36,747 nucleotides of DNA from Eubacteriales bacterium (GCA_030524585.1 JAUNGJ010000002.1:84406-121152); one strand, 5' to 3'. Positions 16,376 to 24,072 are shown, counted from the first letter of the stretch. The notes: generated by a model not told the origin, from the letters alone. A program made the numbers and translations.

Positions 16376-16963
16376 TTATAATCCGATTACAAAACTGTCC
16401 AATAAATGCGGAAGAAGTTTGCTGCTGTATTCGGATAATGAATATTTACCCTTAAATAACGACCAATCATATAAAACGGCGCGCTCAAACATGGCGTAGA
16501 CCTTCATTAATTCAGCGGCAGTGGAAGTGTCCCGGAACTCTCCCCGGTTCAGTCCCTCCTGCATGATCTCGGTCAGCCAAATAAAATAAAACCGTTTATG
16601 GTCGGATAATGACCGCTTATCTTTGGTAACGAGCTGTGCTGAGTACAGATAAGCAATCAGAGTGTAGTCGATACTGGTTTCTATCATGTAGAAAAGCTCA
16701 TGGTTCAAAAAGAGCAGCTTATCATAAGCAGACAGATTCGGATCAATCACTGCAGCCAGTTCTTCGTATTTTTCATCAAATAGATAGGAAAGCGTATTTA
16801 AAAGGCCTTCTTTGCTCTTGAAATAATGATAAAAGGTTCCTTTTGAAGTCTTGGAGGCTGCGATAATGTCTTCAACGGTGGTCTCGTCGTACCCGTTTTT
16901 ATAAAAAAGATTCCATGCTGCTTTGACGATACGGCTTTTGGTTGATTGGCGTTTTCTTGGCAT
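16376..16963 (-). CDS. TetR family transcriptional regulator
   Basis: A 195-residue regulator. Residues ~5-50 are the TetR helix-turn-helix (KSRIVKAAWNLFYKNGYDETTVEDIIAASKTSKGTFYHYFKSKEGLL). The remainder is an all-helical ligand/dimer domain of unknown specificity. The MPRKRQ start at 16963 is used rather than the upstream in-frame codon at 16996, because AAGGAAGGGA precedes it and the conserved part starts there. It lies downstream of the proline racemase on the same strand, separated by a terminator at 17023-17053. No link to proline metabolism is shown by the sequence itself. Confidence 0.88.
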   Translation of the reverse strand: MPRKRQSTKSRIVKAAWNLFYKNGYDETTVEDIIAASKTSKGTFYHYFKSKEGLLNTLSYLFDEKYEELAAVIDPNLSAYDKLLFLNHELFYMIETSIDYTLIAYLYSAQLVTKDKRSLSDHKRFYFIWLTEIMQEGLNRGEFRDTSTAAELMKVYAMFERAVLYDWSLFKGKYSLSEYSSKLLPHLLDSFVIGL

Positions 16964-17022
16964 AATTATCAGTCCCTTCCTTTGGCGTGGCTGCAAGTAC
17001 GGCGCTTAATTTTTATATTGAC

Positions 17023-17053
17023 AAAAGGGCGGATTCCGTAAGAAGCCGCCCTT
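17023..17053 (-). terminator. Terminator after the proline racemase gene
   Basis: On the minus strand, AAGGGCGG and CCGCCCTT (plus-strand 17046-17053 and 17025-17032) form an 8-bp stem followed by TTGTC and an AT-rich run, 30 nt after the racemase stop. Confidence 0.75.
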
Positions 17054-17083
17054 CCGTTGTTTCCTGTGCTATTATATCACAAA

Positions 17084-18118
17084 TTATCCAACTAAGAAAC
17101 CATATTTTAATGGATCCTGTGCATCAATCAGGTAAGTAGCAACACCTGTAAGGTAAGCAGAGCCTGTGATCATAGGAATAACTGCATCAAAATCACCAAT
17201 CTTAGTTTCTTCTTTGATAACACCCTTGAATGTGGTTCCGATGAAGCTCTCGTAAATAAATTCTTCGCCTACAGCAAGCTCTCCCCATCCGTGAAGGGTG
17301 GCAAGCTTAGCGCTGGTGCCGGTTCCGCATGGTGAACGGTCTGCCTGAGCATCTCCGAAAATAACTACGTTTCTCATGGTAGCTTTGTCTGGATTAGGGG
17401 TTGGTCCATAGAATTCAACCAGGTCTACTTCTGTAATATCCAGTGTCGGATGCTGAATCTCAACCTGTTCATTGATCAGGTCACGCATCTTCATGCCGAG
17501 CTTTGTGTATTCCGGTACGGTCTGAGCATTGATCTCGCCAATGTCAAGCTTGGTAGTATCAACCAGGGCGAAGAAGCTTCCGCCGAATGAAATCGTATAA
17601 GGAATCTCTTTGCCGTCTACGGTAACTGTTAAATTGTCTTTGTAAATGAATGCCGGAACGTTTGTAAGAGTAACGCCCGTTACCTTTCCGTTCTCTACGA
17701 TAGCAGTGGTGCGGATGATTCCTGCAGGAGCCTCCAGAACTACAGAGTTCTCGCCTTCATGCGACTCTACAAGACCGGCCTCGATTGCTACGGTAACAGC
17801 GCCGATGGTACAGTGTCCGCACATGTTCAGATATCCGCCTGTATCCATGAACATTACGCCAAGATCAGCTTCATCGCTGACTGGTTCGCAGAGGAAAGCG
17901 CCAAACATATCGTGGTGTCCTCTTGGCTCAAGCATCAGAGCGGTACGAACATGGTCATAATTCTCTTCCATCCATTTTTTCTTTTCGATCATGGTGTTTC
18001 CTTCCGGCTCAGGGAAACCGCCAATGACCATACGGCAGAACTCACCGTTTGTGTGAGCGTCAACTACCTGCAGCTGAGCTTCGAAACGGTCAAAATTCAC
18101 ATTTGCTTTTAATTCCAT
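17084..18118 (-). CDS. prdF: Proline racemase (PrdF-type)
   Basis: A 344-residue member of the proline racemase family. Both active-site cysteines are present: Cys100 in YLNMCGHCTIGA and Cys264 in DRSPCGTGTSA. That fits a two-base racemase or epimerase rather than trans-3-hydroxyproline dehydratase, in which one Cys is replaced. It interconverts L- and D-proline, and D-proline is the substrate of PrdA/PrdB. It is transcribed away from the prd genes, sharing the 18119-18433 intergenic region with tRNA-Sec. GAGGAGG precedes the ATG. The symbol follows the usual name for the racemase of proline reductase clusters; 4-hydroxyproline epimerase cannot be fully excluded by eye, but the context favours proline. 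Confidence 0.92.
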   Translation of the reverse strand: MELKANVNFDRFEAQLQVVDAHTNGEFCRMVIGGFPEPEGNTMIEKKKWMEENYDHVRTALMLEPRGHHDMFGAFLCEPVSDEADLGVMFMDTGGYLNMCGHCTIGAVTVAIEAGLVESHEGENSVVLEAPAGIIRTTAIVENGKVTGVTLTNVPAFIYKDNLTVTVDGKEIPYTISFGGSFFALVDTTKLDIGEINAQTVPEYTKLGMKMRDLINEQVEIQHPTLDITEVDLVEFYGPTPNPDKATMRNVVIFGDAQADRSPCGTGTSAKLATLHGWGELAVGEEFIYESFIGTTFKGVIKEETKIGDFDAVIPMITGSAYLTGVATYLIDAQDPLKYGFLVG

Positions 18119-18252
18119 TGTGTATTCCTCCTCTTTTTTTATATGATTTATAGATAAATCCTATAAATTTCAAAATTAAATATATGAAAAATATTGATAA
18201 AATCTATATCAGGTATTCTATTAATAAGAATGAAAATGATAAAGCGTTAACA

Positions 18253-18298
18253 AATAGACCGCATTCTAGACCGTGTTCTAGTATTTCGTCTAGTACCG
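18253..18298. repeat. 12-bp phased TCTAG repeats between prdF and tRNA-Sec
   Basis: TCTAG occurs at 18265-18269, 18277-18281 and 18289-18293, exactly 12 bp apart, with a degenerate AATAG at 18253. TAGACCG is repeated at 18255 and 18267, and TAGTACCG at 18291 is a variant. It looks like a tandem protein-binding array in the divergent control region of the racemase and the prd unit. I found no -24/-12 (sigma-54) element nearby. Confidence 0.6.
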
Positions 18299-18328
18299 AG
18301 TTCACTTTTCTTACCCTCATTATGCGGT

Positions 18329-18356
18329 AAAAACCTTGAAAAGTCAACGGTTTTTT
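18329..18356. terminator. Free-standing bidirectional hairpin terminator
   Basis: AAAAACC-TTGA (18329-18339) pairs with TCAA-C-GGTTTTT (18344-18355) with one bulged C. There are T-runs on both strands and no gene ends here. It may insulate the divergent units, end a short leader RNA carrying the 12-bp repeats, or attenuate minus-strand entry to the racemase gene. Confidence 0.65.
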
Positions 18357-18382
18357 GCTATTATAAAAAATATAAAAAGGTG

Positions 18383-18411
18383 TTGAAAAACAGAGGATTA
18401 TATGCTATTGT
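18383..18411 (+). promoter_or_regulatory. Predicted promoter of tRNA-Sec
   Basis: TTGAAA (18383-18388), a 17-nt spacer and TATTGT (18406-18411), 22 nt before the mature tRNA 5' end. No second convincing promoter is seen before prdC, so this one may also drive the prd genes. Confidence 0.55.
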
Positions 18412-18433
18412 TAAGGAACCTGAGATAAATTAT

Positions 18434-18531
18434 GGGGGTAGTTGGGTGACTGGTGTGCCTCCTAGTCTTCAAAACTAGTGTGGGGCGTTAGGAGCGTCCC
18501 GGGTGGGTTCGATTCCCACATGCCTCCGCCA
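18434..18531 (+). tRNA. selC: tRNA-Sec (anticodon TCA)
   Basis: A 98-nt tRNA with the features of bacterial tRNA-Sec. The long acceptor stem (GGGGGTA with TGCCTCC, an eighth position G:A) is followed by a discriminator G and an encoded CCA at 18529-18531. The anticodon stem is CTAGT/ACTAG around CTTCAAA, with anticodon TCA at 18469-18471. A large variable arm has a 6-bp stem (GGGGCG with CGTCCC). The T-arm is GTGGG-TTCGATT-CCCAC. It decodes UGA in PrdB and SelD. The D-arm pairing was not resolved by eye. It is the first gene of the plus-strand proline reductase block, 134 nt before prdC; an AT-only stem at 18568-18594 lies between them. Confidence 0.95.
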
Positions 18532-18665
18532 AAAGAAAAACGGCGATTGTCAAAAAAACGACGCGATTTATTTATAGATTTTTTTTATAAATAAGTAAAC
18601 GGAATAGGGAGTAATATTTCGTTTTTTACTTAGAATAAAAAGTATGAGAAAAGGAGATGTGTGTC

Positions 18666-20072
18666 ATGGGAAATGTACAGATTTTATTACGTCAGCACGT
18701 AGGTGCTCCATGTGCTCCATGCGTTGAGGTTGGAGCAGAAGTAAAAAAAGGTACACTCATTGCTACACCAACAGGACTTGGCGCCAATATTTTTGCCAGT
18801 GTGTATGGTAAGGTAACTGAGATTACAGATGACAGAATTATCATCGAGCCTGCTCCGGAGCAGCCGGATGAGTTTGTGCCGATCGACGTACCGGAAGATG
18901 CTTCTAAGCTTGACATGGTGAAAGCAGCTGGTGTTGTCGGACTTGGAGGAGCCGGATTCCCGACAGGCGTTAAGTTGAACATCAACTTGGCAGAGACGGC
19001 GATGGGAGAGATTGATCCGGAGATCAACCCGGAACTTCCGGCTGATTTTAAGCTGGATTGTGAGAGAGGTTATATCCTTATTAATGCGGCAGAGTGTGAG
19101 CCGGGACTTGCACATAATATTCAGCAGATTGAAGAAGAGTGCGATAAGGTAATCCGCGGAATCAAATATGCAATGGAGATTACGAACGCTGACAAAGCAA
19201 TCATTGCAATCAAGAAGAAAAACCAGAAGGCGATCAAGACACTGCAGAAAGCGTTGGAGAGTGAGCCGGCAATCAAGATGCATCTTATGCCGGACATTTA
19301 CCCGATGGGAGAGGAAAGAGCGGTTGTCAGAGAGTGCCTTGGCGTGAATCTTACAACAACGCAGCTTCCGTCTGCGGCTAAGTCTGTAGTAATCAATCTG
19401 GAGACGGTCTGCAAGATTGCAGAAGCCATTGATGAGAAGAAGCCCTGCATCAGCAAGAACTTAACCGTTCGCGGAAGAATCAAAGGCGGCAATGAAGCAC
19501 ATGTATTTATGGAAGTTCCGATTGGTACCAGTGTTGGAGAACTGATTGAGAGGGCAGGCGGCATTGACGAGCCTTATGGCGAGATTATCATGGGCGGAGC
19601 TTTCACGGGTAAGGCAACGGAGATGGATGCGCCAATTACCAAGACGACCGGTGGTATCATCGTTACAGTTGAGTTCCCGGATCTTCACGGAGCGAATGTA
19701 GGTATTCTTGTCTGTGCCTGCGGCGGTAATGAAGAGCGTATGCGCGACATCGCTGCCAAGATGAACGGTAAAGTCGTTTCCATGTGCAAGTGTAAGCAGG
19801 CGATCGAGAACAAGCCGGGCGCACCGCTGAAATGTCTGAGACCTGGTAACTGTCCGGGACAGGTTAAGAATAACATGCAGTTTAAGAAAGATAAGTGCGA
19901 GTACATTATTATTGGTAACTGCTCTGACTGCTCTAATACGGTTATGGCATCCGGACCGAAGATGGGACTTAAGGTATTCCATCAGACAGACCATGCGATG
20001 AGAGCGGTTGGCCATGCGCTGTACAGATCACTGAAGGTATCTAAGCAGGTTAGCCAGGATATCGATTTCTAA
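18666..20072 (+). CDS. prdC: Proline reductase-associated electron transfer protein PrdC (RnfC-like)
   Basis: A 468-residue RnfC-like protein. The N-terminal ~65 residues resemble the RnfC barrel-sandwich segment (QHVGAPCAPCVEVGAEVKKGTLIA, Cys16 and Cys19). GVVGLGGAGFPTGVKL is the glycine-rich FMN/NADH-domain loop. ILINAAECEPGLAHN and PMGEERAVVRECLG are also RnfC hallmarks. The C-terminal ~110 residues are cysteine-rich (VCACGG, CKCKQAI, CLRPGNCPGQ, CSDCSNT), probably iron-sulphur or redox thiol sites. It is thought to pass electrons to proline reductase and link it to Rnf. No in-frame TGA is present, so Cys rather than Sec is used. The ATG at 18657 abuts AAGGAG; the ATG at 18666 has correct spacing. 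Confidence 0.9.
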   Translation: MGNVQILLRQHVGAPCAPCVEVGAEVKKGTLIATPTGLGANIFASVYGKVTEITDDRIIIEPAPEQPDEFVPIDVPEDASKLDMVKAAGVVGLGGAGFPTGVKLNINLAETAMGEIDPEINPELPADFKLDCERGYILINAAECEPGLAHNIQQIEEECDKVIRGIKYAMEITNADKAIIAIKKKNQKAIKTLQKALESEPAIKMHLMPDIYPMGEERAVVRECLGVNLTTTQLPSAAKSVVINLETVCKIAEAIDEKKPCISKNLTVRGRIKGGNEAHVFMEVPIGTSVGELIERAGGIDEPYGEIIMGGAFTGKATEMDAPITKTTGGIIVTVEFPDLHGANVGILVCACGGNEERMRDIAAKMNGKVVSMCKCKQAIENKPGAPLKCLRPGNCPGQVKNNMQFKKDKCEYIIIGNCSDCSNTVMASGPKMGLKVFHQTDHAMRAVGHALYRSLKVSKQVSQDIDF

Positions 20073-20083
20073 GATTTATGGTA

Positions 20084-20140
20084 TTACCGCTGCGGACGGT
20101 AACGCCGGAAGGAGACCCCCGATTTTCCGGATGGCGGTAA
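20084..20140 (+). promoter_or_regulatory. Candidate switching RNA in the prdC-prdA gap
   Basis: TTACCG (20084-20089) can pair with CGGTAA at 20097-20102 (7-nt loop) or with CGGTAA at 20135-20140. In the second fold it encloses a perfect CCGGAA/TTCCGG stem (20105-20110 with 20125-20130). The alternatives exclude each other. The 162-nt gap also contains a small TATCTT/AAGATA stem before the prdA ribosome binding site. No U-run follows, so control would act on translation or RNA processing. Confidence 0.5.
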
Positions 20141-20234
20141 GGTATAGGGAACCTGACCGGATCTGCGGCTGTATATATACTTTTCGCTATCTTCTGAAAA
20201 GATAACGAAGAAACAAAACAAGGAGGGAAATAAT

Positions 20235-22097
20235 ATGTCAATCACAGCTGAAACAGCTAAAGCACATGCTCATGATCCTGCAGTACTTTGTTGTAGAGCC
20301 GAAGCAGGCATTACAATTGAGCCGGCAAATCTTGAAGATCCAGCAATCTTTGATGATTTGGTAGATTCAGGATTATTGAACCTCGATGGTTGCTTAACTA
20401 TCGAAGAAGTTTTGGGAGCAAAACTTACAAAAACTTGTGATTCTCTTGCTCCGCTGACCGCTGATGTATTGGATGGCGTTAAGGCTCCATCTGCACCAGT
20501 TGAGGAAGCACCGGCAGAAGTAGAAGCACCAGTTGCACCGGCTGCACCGGTAGCACCGGCTACAGCAGCAGTAGCAACAGCAGGCGGAATGTTGAAAATC
20601 CACATCGGAGAAGGTAAGGATATTGACCTTCAGATTCCGGTAGGCGCACTTGGCGGAGGCGCTGAAGTGGTAGAAGTACCGGCTGCAGCAGCAGTAGAAG
20701 GTACAGCAGCTCCGGCAGCAGCAGAAGTCGGAGAAGAAAAGGTTGTAAGATCTTTAACAAGAAAACACTTTAAGATCACAGAAGTAAAGAGAGGACCGGA
20801 GACAAAGATCGAGGGAACAACTCTCTACATCCGTGAAGGAATTGAAGCAGACGTTATCGCTGATCAGGAACTGGTAAAGGATTTCCATCTGGAAATTATT
20901 ACTCCTGAACTGTATCACACATACTCTGAGACTATCATGGACGTTCAGCCAATCGCTACAAAAGAAGGCGATGCGATCGTTGGTGAAGGCGTTACAAGAG
21001 TTCTCGACGGCGTTGTTATGATGCTGACAGGTGTTGATGAAGGCGGAGTTCAGATCGGTGAGTTCGGTTCTTCAGAAGGATATCTGGATGAGAATATTCT
21101 TTGGGGCCGTCCGGGATGCCCAGATAAAGGTGAGATCTTTATCAAAGGTAATGTTGTTGTTCAGGAAAAGACCAACATGGAGCGTCGTGGACCTATGGCT
21201 GCTCATACAGCATTTGATATCATTACACAGGAAATCCGTGAAGTTATGAAGAAGCTTGACGAGAGCCTGGTAGTTGATACTCAGGAGCTGAAGCAGGTTC
21301 GCCGTCCTGGCAAGAAGAAAGTTGTAATCGTTAAGGAGATCATGGGACAGGGAGCTATGCATGACAACTTCATCCTTCCTGTAGAGCCTGTTGGTGTACT
21401 TGGCGCAAGAGCAAACGTAGACCTTGGTAACGTACCGGTTTGTGTATCTCCATTGGAGGTTCTGGATGGATGTATCCACGCACTTACCTGTATCGGACCT
21501 GCATCTAAAGAGATGTCCAGACATTACTGGAGAGAGCCATTGGTTCTGGAAGCACTTCATGATGAAGAAGTTGACCTTTGTGGAGTTGTATTCGTAGGTT
21601 CTCCTCAGATCAATGCAGAGAAGTTCTATGTATCTCGCCGTGTAGGCCACACCGTAGAGATGATGGATGCAGACGGAGCTTTCGTTACAACAGAAGGTTT
21701 CGGAAACAACCACATCGATTTCGCAAGCCATATCGAGCAGATCGGTATGAGAGGAATCCCGGTTGTTGGTATGTCTTACTGTGCAGTACAGGGCGCGCTG
21801 GTTGTTGGTAACAAGTACATGCAGTACATGGTTGATAACAACAAGTCTGAGTCTGGTATTGAGAACGAGGTACTTGGAAATAATACTCTTTGCCCAGAGG
21901 ATGCAGTTCGTGCACTTGCTATGCTGAAGACTGCTATGGCAGGAGAAGATGTAAAAGCTGCTGAGAAGAAGTGGAATCCAAACGTTAAGGCTACAAACGT
22001 TGAATTGATCGAAGCTGCTTATGGCAAGAAGCTTGAACTTGTTGAGAACGAGCAGTCTCTGCCGATGAGCGAAAAGCGTAAAGCAAAATACGATTAA
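20235..22097 (+). CDS. prdA: D-proline reductase (dithiol) proprotein PrdA
   Basis: A 620-residue precursor. Residues 1-75 form an N-terminal domain and ~76-125 an Ala/Pro/Glu-rich linker. From ~170 comes the catalytic part shared with glycine/betaine reductase component B subunits (MLTGVDEGGVQIGEFGSSEG, VVIVKEIMGQGAMHD). Self-cleavage is expected at the Thr418-Cys419 bond in IHALTCIGPASKE, leaving a ~45-kDa fragment and a ~23-kDa fragment whose N-terminal Cys becomes the pyruvoyl group that binds D-proline. With PrdB it reduces D-proline to 5-aminovalerate. AAGGAGGG precedes the ATG. Codons are biased to GCA/GTT/CTT more than in neighbours, which fits high expression. Confidence 0.95.
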   Translation: MSITAETAKAHAHDPAVLCCRAEAGITIEPANLEDPAIFDDLVDSGLLNLDGCLTIEEVLGAKLTKTCDSLAPLTADVLDGVKAPSAPVEEAPAEVEAPVAPAAPVAPATAAVATAGGMLKIHIGEGKDIDLQIPVGALGGGAEVVEVPAAAAVEGTAAPAAAEVGEEKVVRSLTRKHFKITEVKRGPETKIEGTTLYIREGIEADVIADQELVKDFHLEIITPELYHTYSETIMDVQPIATKEGDAIVGEGVTRVLDGVVMMLTGVDEGGVQIGEFGSSEGYLDENILWGRPGCPDKGEIFIKGNVVVQEKTNMERRGPMAAHTAFDIITQEIREVMKKLDESLVVDTQELKQVRRPGKKKVVIVKEIMGQGAMHDNFILPVEPVGVLGARANVDLGNVPVCVSPLEVLDGCIHALTCIGPASKEMSRHYWREPLVLEALHDEEVDLCGVVFVGSPQINAEKFYVSRRVGHTVEMMDADGAFVTTEGFGNNHIDFASHIEQIGMRGIPVVGMSYCAVQGALVVGNKYMQYMVDNNKSESGIENEVLGNNTLCPEDAVRALAMLKTAMAGEDVKAAEKKWNPNVKATNVELIEAAYGKKLELVENEQSLPMSEKRKAKYD

Positions 22098-22113
22098 TTC
22101 AGGTGTTTGAAGA

Positions 22114-22410
22114 ATGAATAATGAACGTTTGAAGTATGGCGACAAGATCATTTATATGGAAGGCGTTGTGGTTGATGTTGATGATTGCAGTATCAGTGTT
22201 GATCTGAAAGGACGTTTGGGGTTTTTAAAGGCTCCGAAGCGGATGTTTATCTGCGATACTGAACCGAAGATCGGACAGGAAGTGGGATGGAACATGAGCT
22301 TTCCGGAACAGCTGGGACCTGAGATAAATGAGAAATACGTCAGCAATATAGAAAAAGAACGGCGCAAACAAGAAGAAATGCGCGAACGTTTGGATAATAA
22401 GGAGGTCTAA
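22114..22410 (+). CDS. Small PrdA-PrdB linker-gene protein (CBO2463/CBO2479-type)
   Basis: A 98-residue soluble protein lying between prdA (16-nt gap) and prdB (2-nt gap). The N-terminal half is strand-rich (IIYMEGVVVDVDDCSISVDLKGRLGFLKAP) and looks like a small beta-barrel. The C-terminal ~30 residues are a charged helix (NIEKERRKQEEMRERLDNKEV). It resembles the small conserved protein present at this place in other proline reductase clusters (the CBO2463/CBO2479 family, as I remember it). Function is not known; the position suggests a chaperone, assembly or maturation role. The ribosome binding site is weak (GAAGAATGA), so translation may be coupled to prdA. Confidence 0.75.
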   Translation: MNNERLKYGDKIIYMEGVVVDVDDCSISVDLKGRLGFLKAPKRMFICDTEPKIGQEVGWNMSFPEQLGPEINEKYVSNIEKERRKQEEMRERLDNKEV

Positions 22411-22412
22411 AA

Positions 22413-23138
22413 ATGAGTTTAACGGTTGTTAAAGGTTTACAATCAGAAATATTCGTTCCTATTACTCCACCGTCAGTATGGACTCCTGTAACAAAAGAGC
22501 TGAAGGATATGTCCATTGCTCTTGCTACAGCAGCAGGTGTTCATAAGAAAGATCAGGAAAGATTCAATCTTGCCGGTGACTTCACATGGAGAAAGATAGA
22601 GAACACAACACCATCAAGCGAGCTGATGGTATCCCATGGTGGATATGATAACAGTGATGTTAATAAGGACATTAACTGTATGTTCCCAATTGACAGAATT
22701 CATGAATTGGCTGCAGAAGGATTCATCAGAGCATGTGCTCCTGTTCATGCAGGATTCATGGGTGGTGGCGGAAACCAGGAGAAATTTAAAGGTGAAACTG
22801 GTCCTGCTATCGCAAAGATGTTCACAGAAGAGGATGTTGACGCAGTAATCCTCACCGCTGGATGAGGTACCTGCCACCGCTCTGCAGTATTGGTGCAGAG
22901 AGCGATTGAAGAAGCTGGAATTCCTACAATTATTATTGCAGCTCTTCCTCCGGTTGTTCGTCAGACCGGTACTCCTCGTGCAGTTGCTCCGTTGGTACCT
23001 ATGGGTGCTAATGCAGGTGGACCGCACAATGTTGAACAGCAGACACAGATCGTAAAAGCAACTCTGGAGCAGTTGGTTGAAATCCAGACACCTGGAAAGA
23101 TTGTTCCATTGCCATTCGAATATGTAGCAAAGATCTAA
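22413..23138 (+). CDS. prdB: D-proline reductase subunit PrdB (selenoprotein, Sec151)
   Basis: Read with TGA at 22863-22865 as selenocysteine, this is a 241-residue protein, the size of the known 26-kDa subunit. The Sec lies in VDAVILTAG-Sec-GTCHRSAVLVQRAIEEAGIPT, the position homologous to the Sec of GrdB. The N-terminus has FVPITPPSVWTPVTKELKDM and the C-terminus GPHNVEQQTQIVKATLEQL. The selenolate attacks the alpha C-N bond of D-proline bound to the PrdA pyruvoyl group. AAGGAGG lies 6 nt before the ATG. The part after the TGA is in the same frame, so treating it as a separate gene would be wrong. A strong terminator follows. Confidence 0.97.
22863..22903 (+). promoter_or_regulatory. UGA-Sec codon and bacterial SECIS of prdB
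   Basis: After the UGA (22863-22865), GCTCTGCA (22879-22886) pairs with TGCAGAG-A-GC (22894-22903; one bulged A) around the loop GTATTGG (22887-22893). The loop starts 21 nt after the UGA and begins with G, as in other bacterial SECIS loops. Confidence 0.8.
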
Positions 23139-23187
23139 TACGTGTGAATGTGTAAAGCATTTTCTTACGTATAGAAAAGTGTCTATG

Positions 23188-23218
23188 AAGGGCAGATGTT
23201 ATGCATCTGCCCTTTTTT
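23188..23218 (+). terminator. Rho-independent terminator after prdB
   Basis: An 11-bp perfect stem (AAGGGCAGATG, 23188-23198, with CATCTGCCCTT, 23204-23214) around TTATG, followed by a T-run. It ends the prdC-prdA-prdB unit. Confidence 0.93.
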
Positions 23219-23232
23219 GAAAAAACCAATGG

Positions 23233-23268
23233 CGATATATTGGAATATAATCCGATATATTGTATAAT
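23233..23268 (+). promoter_or_regulatory. Promoter of prdDE with overlapping direct repeat
   Basis: TTGGAA (23240-23245), a 17-nt spacer and a perfect TATAAT (23263-23268). The 10-mer CGATATATTG occurs at 23233-23242 and again at 23253-23262, two helical turns apart, covering the -35 and abutting the -10. This is the placement expected of a repressor site. Confidence 0.65.
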
Positions 23269-23304
23269 AGGATTAAATACAGTAATAAGTGGAGGTGACT
23301 AAAA

Positions 23305-24072
23305 TTGGCTGATGAAGTAAAAGACCTGAGACGTTTGGTAATAAAGGCCTTCCATATGAATGAGGTGGAATGGGGCGAGCACAATGATATTACTACGGAT
23401 GGACATATGACAGTCAGCAGGGAGATGATAGATGAGCTTGTGAAAGAGGAGGAATATATCGAAAGCATTGATATTCAGATCATAAAGCCCGGAGATCATG
23501 ACCGCTGGACGAACACTATTATGGATATTGTGCCGATTTCTACGAAGGTTCTTGGTAAGATCGGCGATGGGATTACCCATACGATTACAGGCGTATATGT
23601 GATGCTTACAGGTGTGGATGTGAACGGCAAGCAGTGCCATGAATTTGGCTCTTCAGAAGGGAATCTTAAGGAGCAGCTTTATCTGAACCGTGCCGGTACA
23701 CCGGGAGACGATGATTATATTATTTCTTTTGACGTAACGCTTGCGGCAGGCATGGGACAGGAGAGGCCAGGACCGACGGCAGCACATCGCGCATGTGATA
23801 AGTTTATTCAGAGCTATCGCAATAAGCTGAAGAAATTCCGGGGCGACAAATGTACAGAGCGTCATGAATATCACGATATTGTGAGACCGGGGAAGAAGCG
23901 TGTGCTGATTATCAAACAGGTTGCCGGACAGGGCGCTATGTATGATACCCATTTCTTTGCGGATGAGCCGTCAGGTGTGGAGGGCGGACGTTCTATTATT
24001 GATATGGGCAATATGCCAATTATGGTAACACCGAATGAATACCGGGACGGAATTATCCGTTCTATGCAATAA
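23305..24072 (+). CDS. prdD: Proline reductase cluster protein PrdD (PrdA-like, N-terminal half)
   Basis: A 255-residue protein paralogous to the central part of PrdA (about residues 170-415). Matching blocks include TIMDIVPI against TIMDVQPI, VMLTGVDVNGKQCHEFGSSEG against MMLTGVDEGGVQIGEFGSSEG, and VRPGKKRVLIIKQVAGQGAMYD against VRRPGKKKVVIVKEIMGQGAMHD. It ends NEYRDGIIRSMQ where PrdA has LEVLDGCIHALT-Cys, so it lacks the pyruvoyl cysteine. The start is TTG at 23305, 7 nt after GGAGGTG; no ATG fits. PrdE follows after 13 nt. A structural or assembly role beside PrdA/PrdB is likely, but it is not shown by the sequence. Confidence 0.88.
   Translation: MADEVKDLRRLVIKAFHMNEVEWGEHNDITTDGHMTVSREMIDELVKEEEYIESIDIQIIKPGDHDRWTNTIMDIVPISTKVLGKIGDGITHTITGVYVMLTGVDVNGKQCHEFGSSEGNLKEQLYLNRAGTPGDDDYIISFDVTLAAGMGQERPGPTAAHRACDKFIQSYRNKLKKFRGDKCTERHEYHDIVRPGKKRVLIIKQVAGQGAMYDTHFFADEPSGVEGGRSIIDMGNMPIMVTPNEYRDGIIRSMQ

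Noticed and set aside
18657-18665. ATG at 18657 as the prdC start
   Set aside because: It directly touches AAGGAG, leaving no spacing; the ATG at 18666 has the proper distance and starts the conserved N-terminus.
18532-18665. A sigma-54 (-24/-12) promoter before prdC
   Set aside because: No GG-N10-GC element was found here or in 18119-18433, although it was expected from C. difficile.
21072-22151. A 359-codon minus-strand frame opposite prdA
   Set aside because: Shadow of prdA; no ribosome binding site, no recognisable family, composition rich in Cys/Leu/His as expected of an antisense frame.
22890-23138. A separate 82-residue gene after the prdB TGA
   Set aside because: It is the second half of PrdB in the same frame; the TGA is at the known Sec position and followed by a SECIS.
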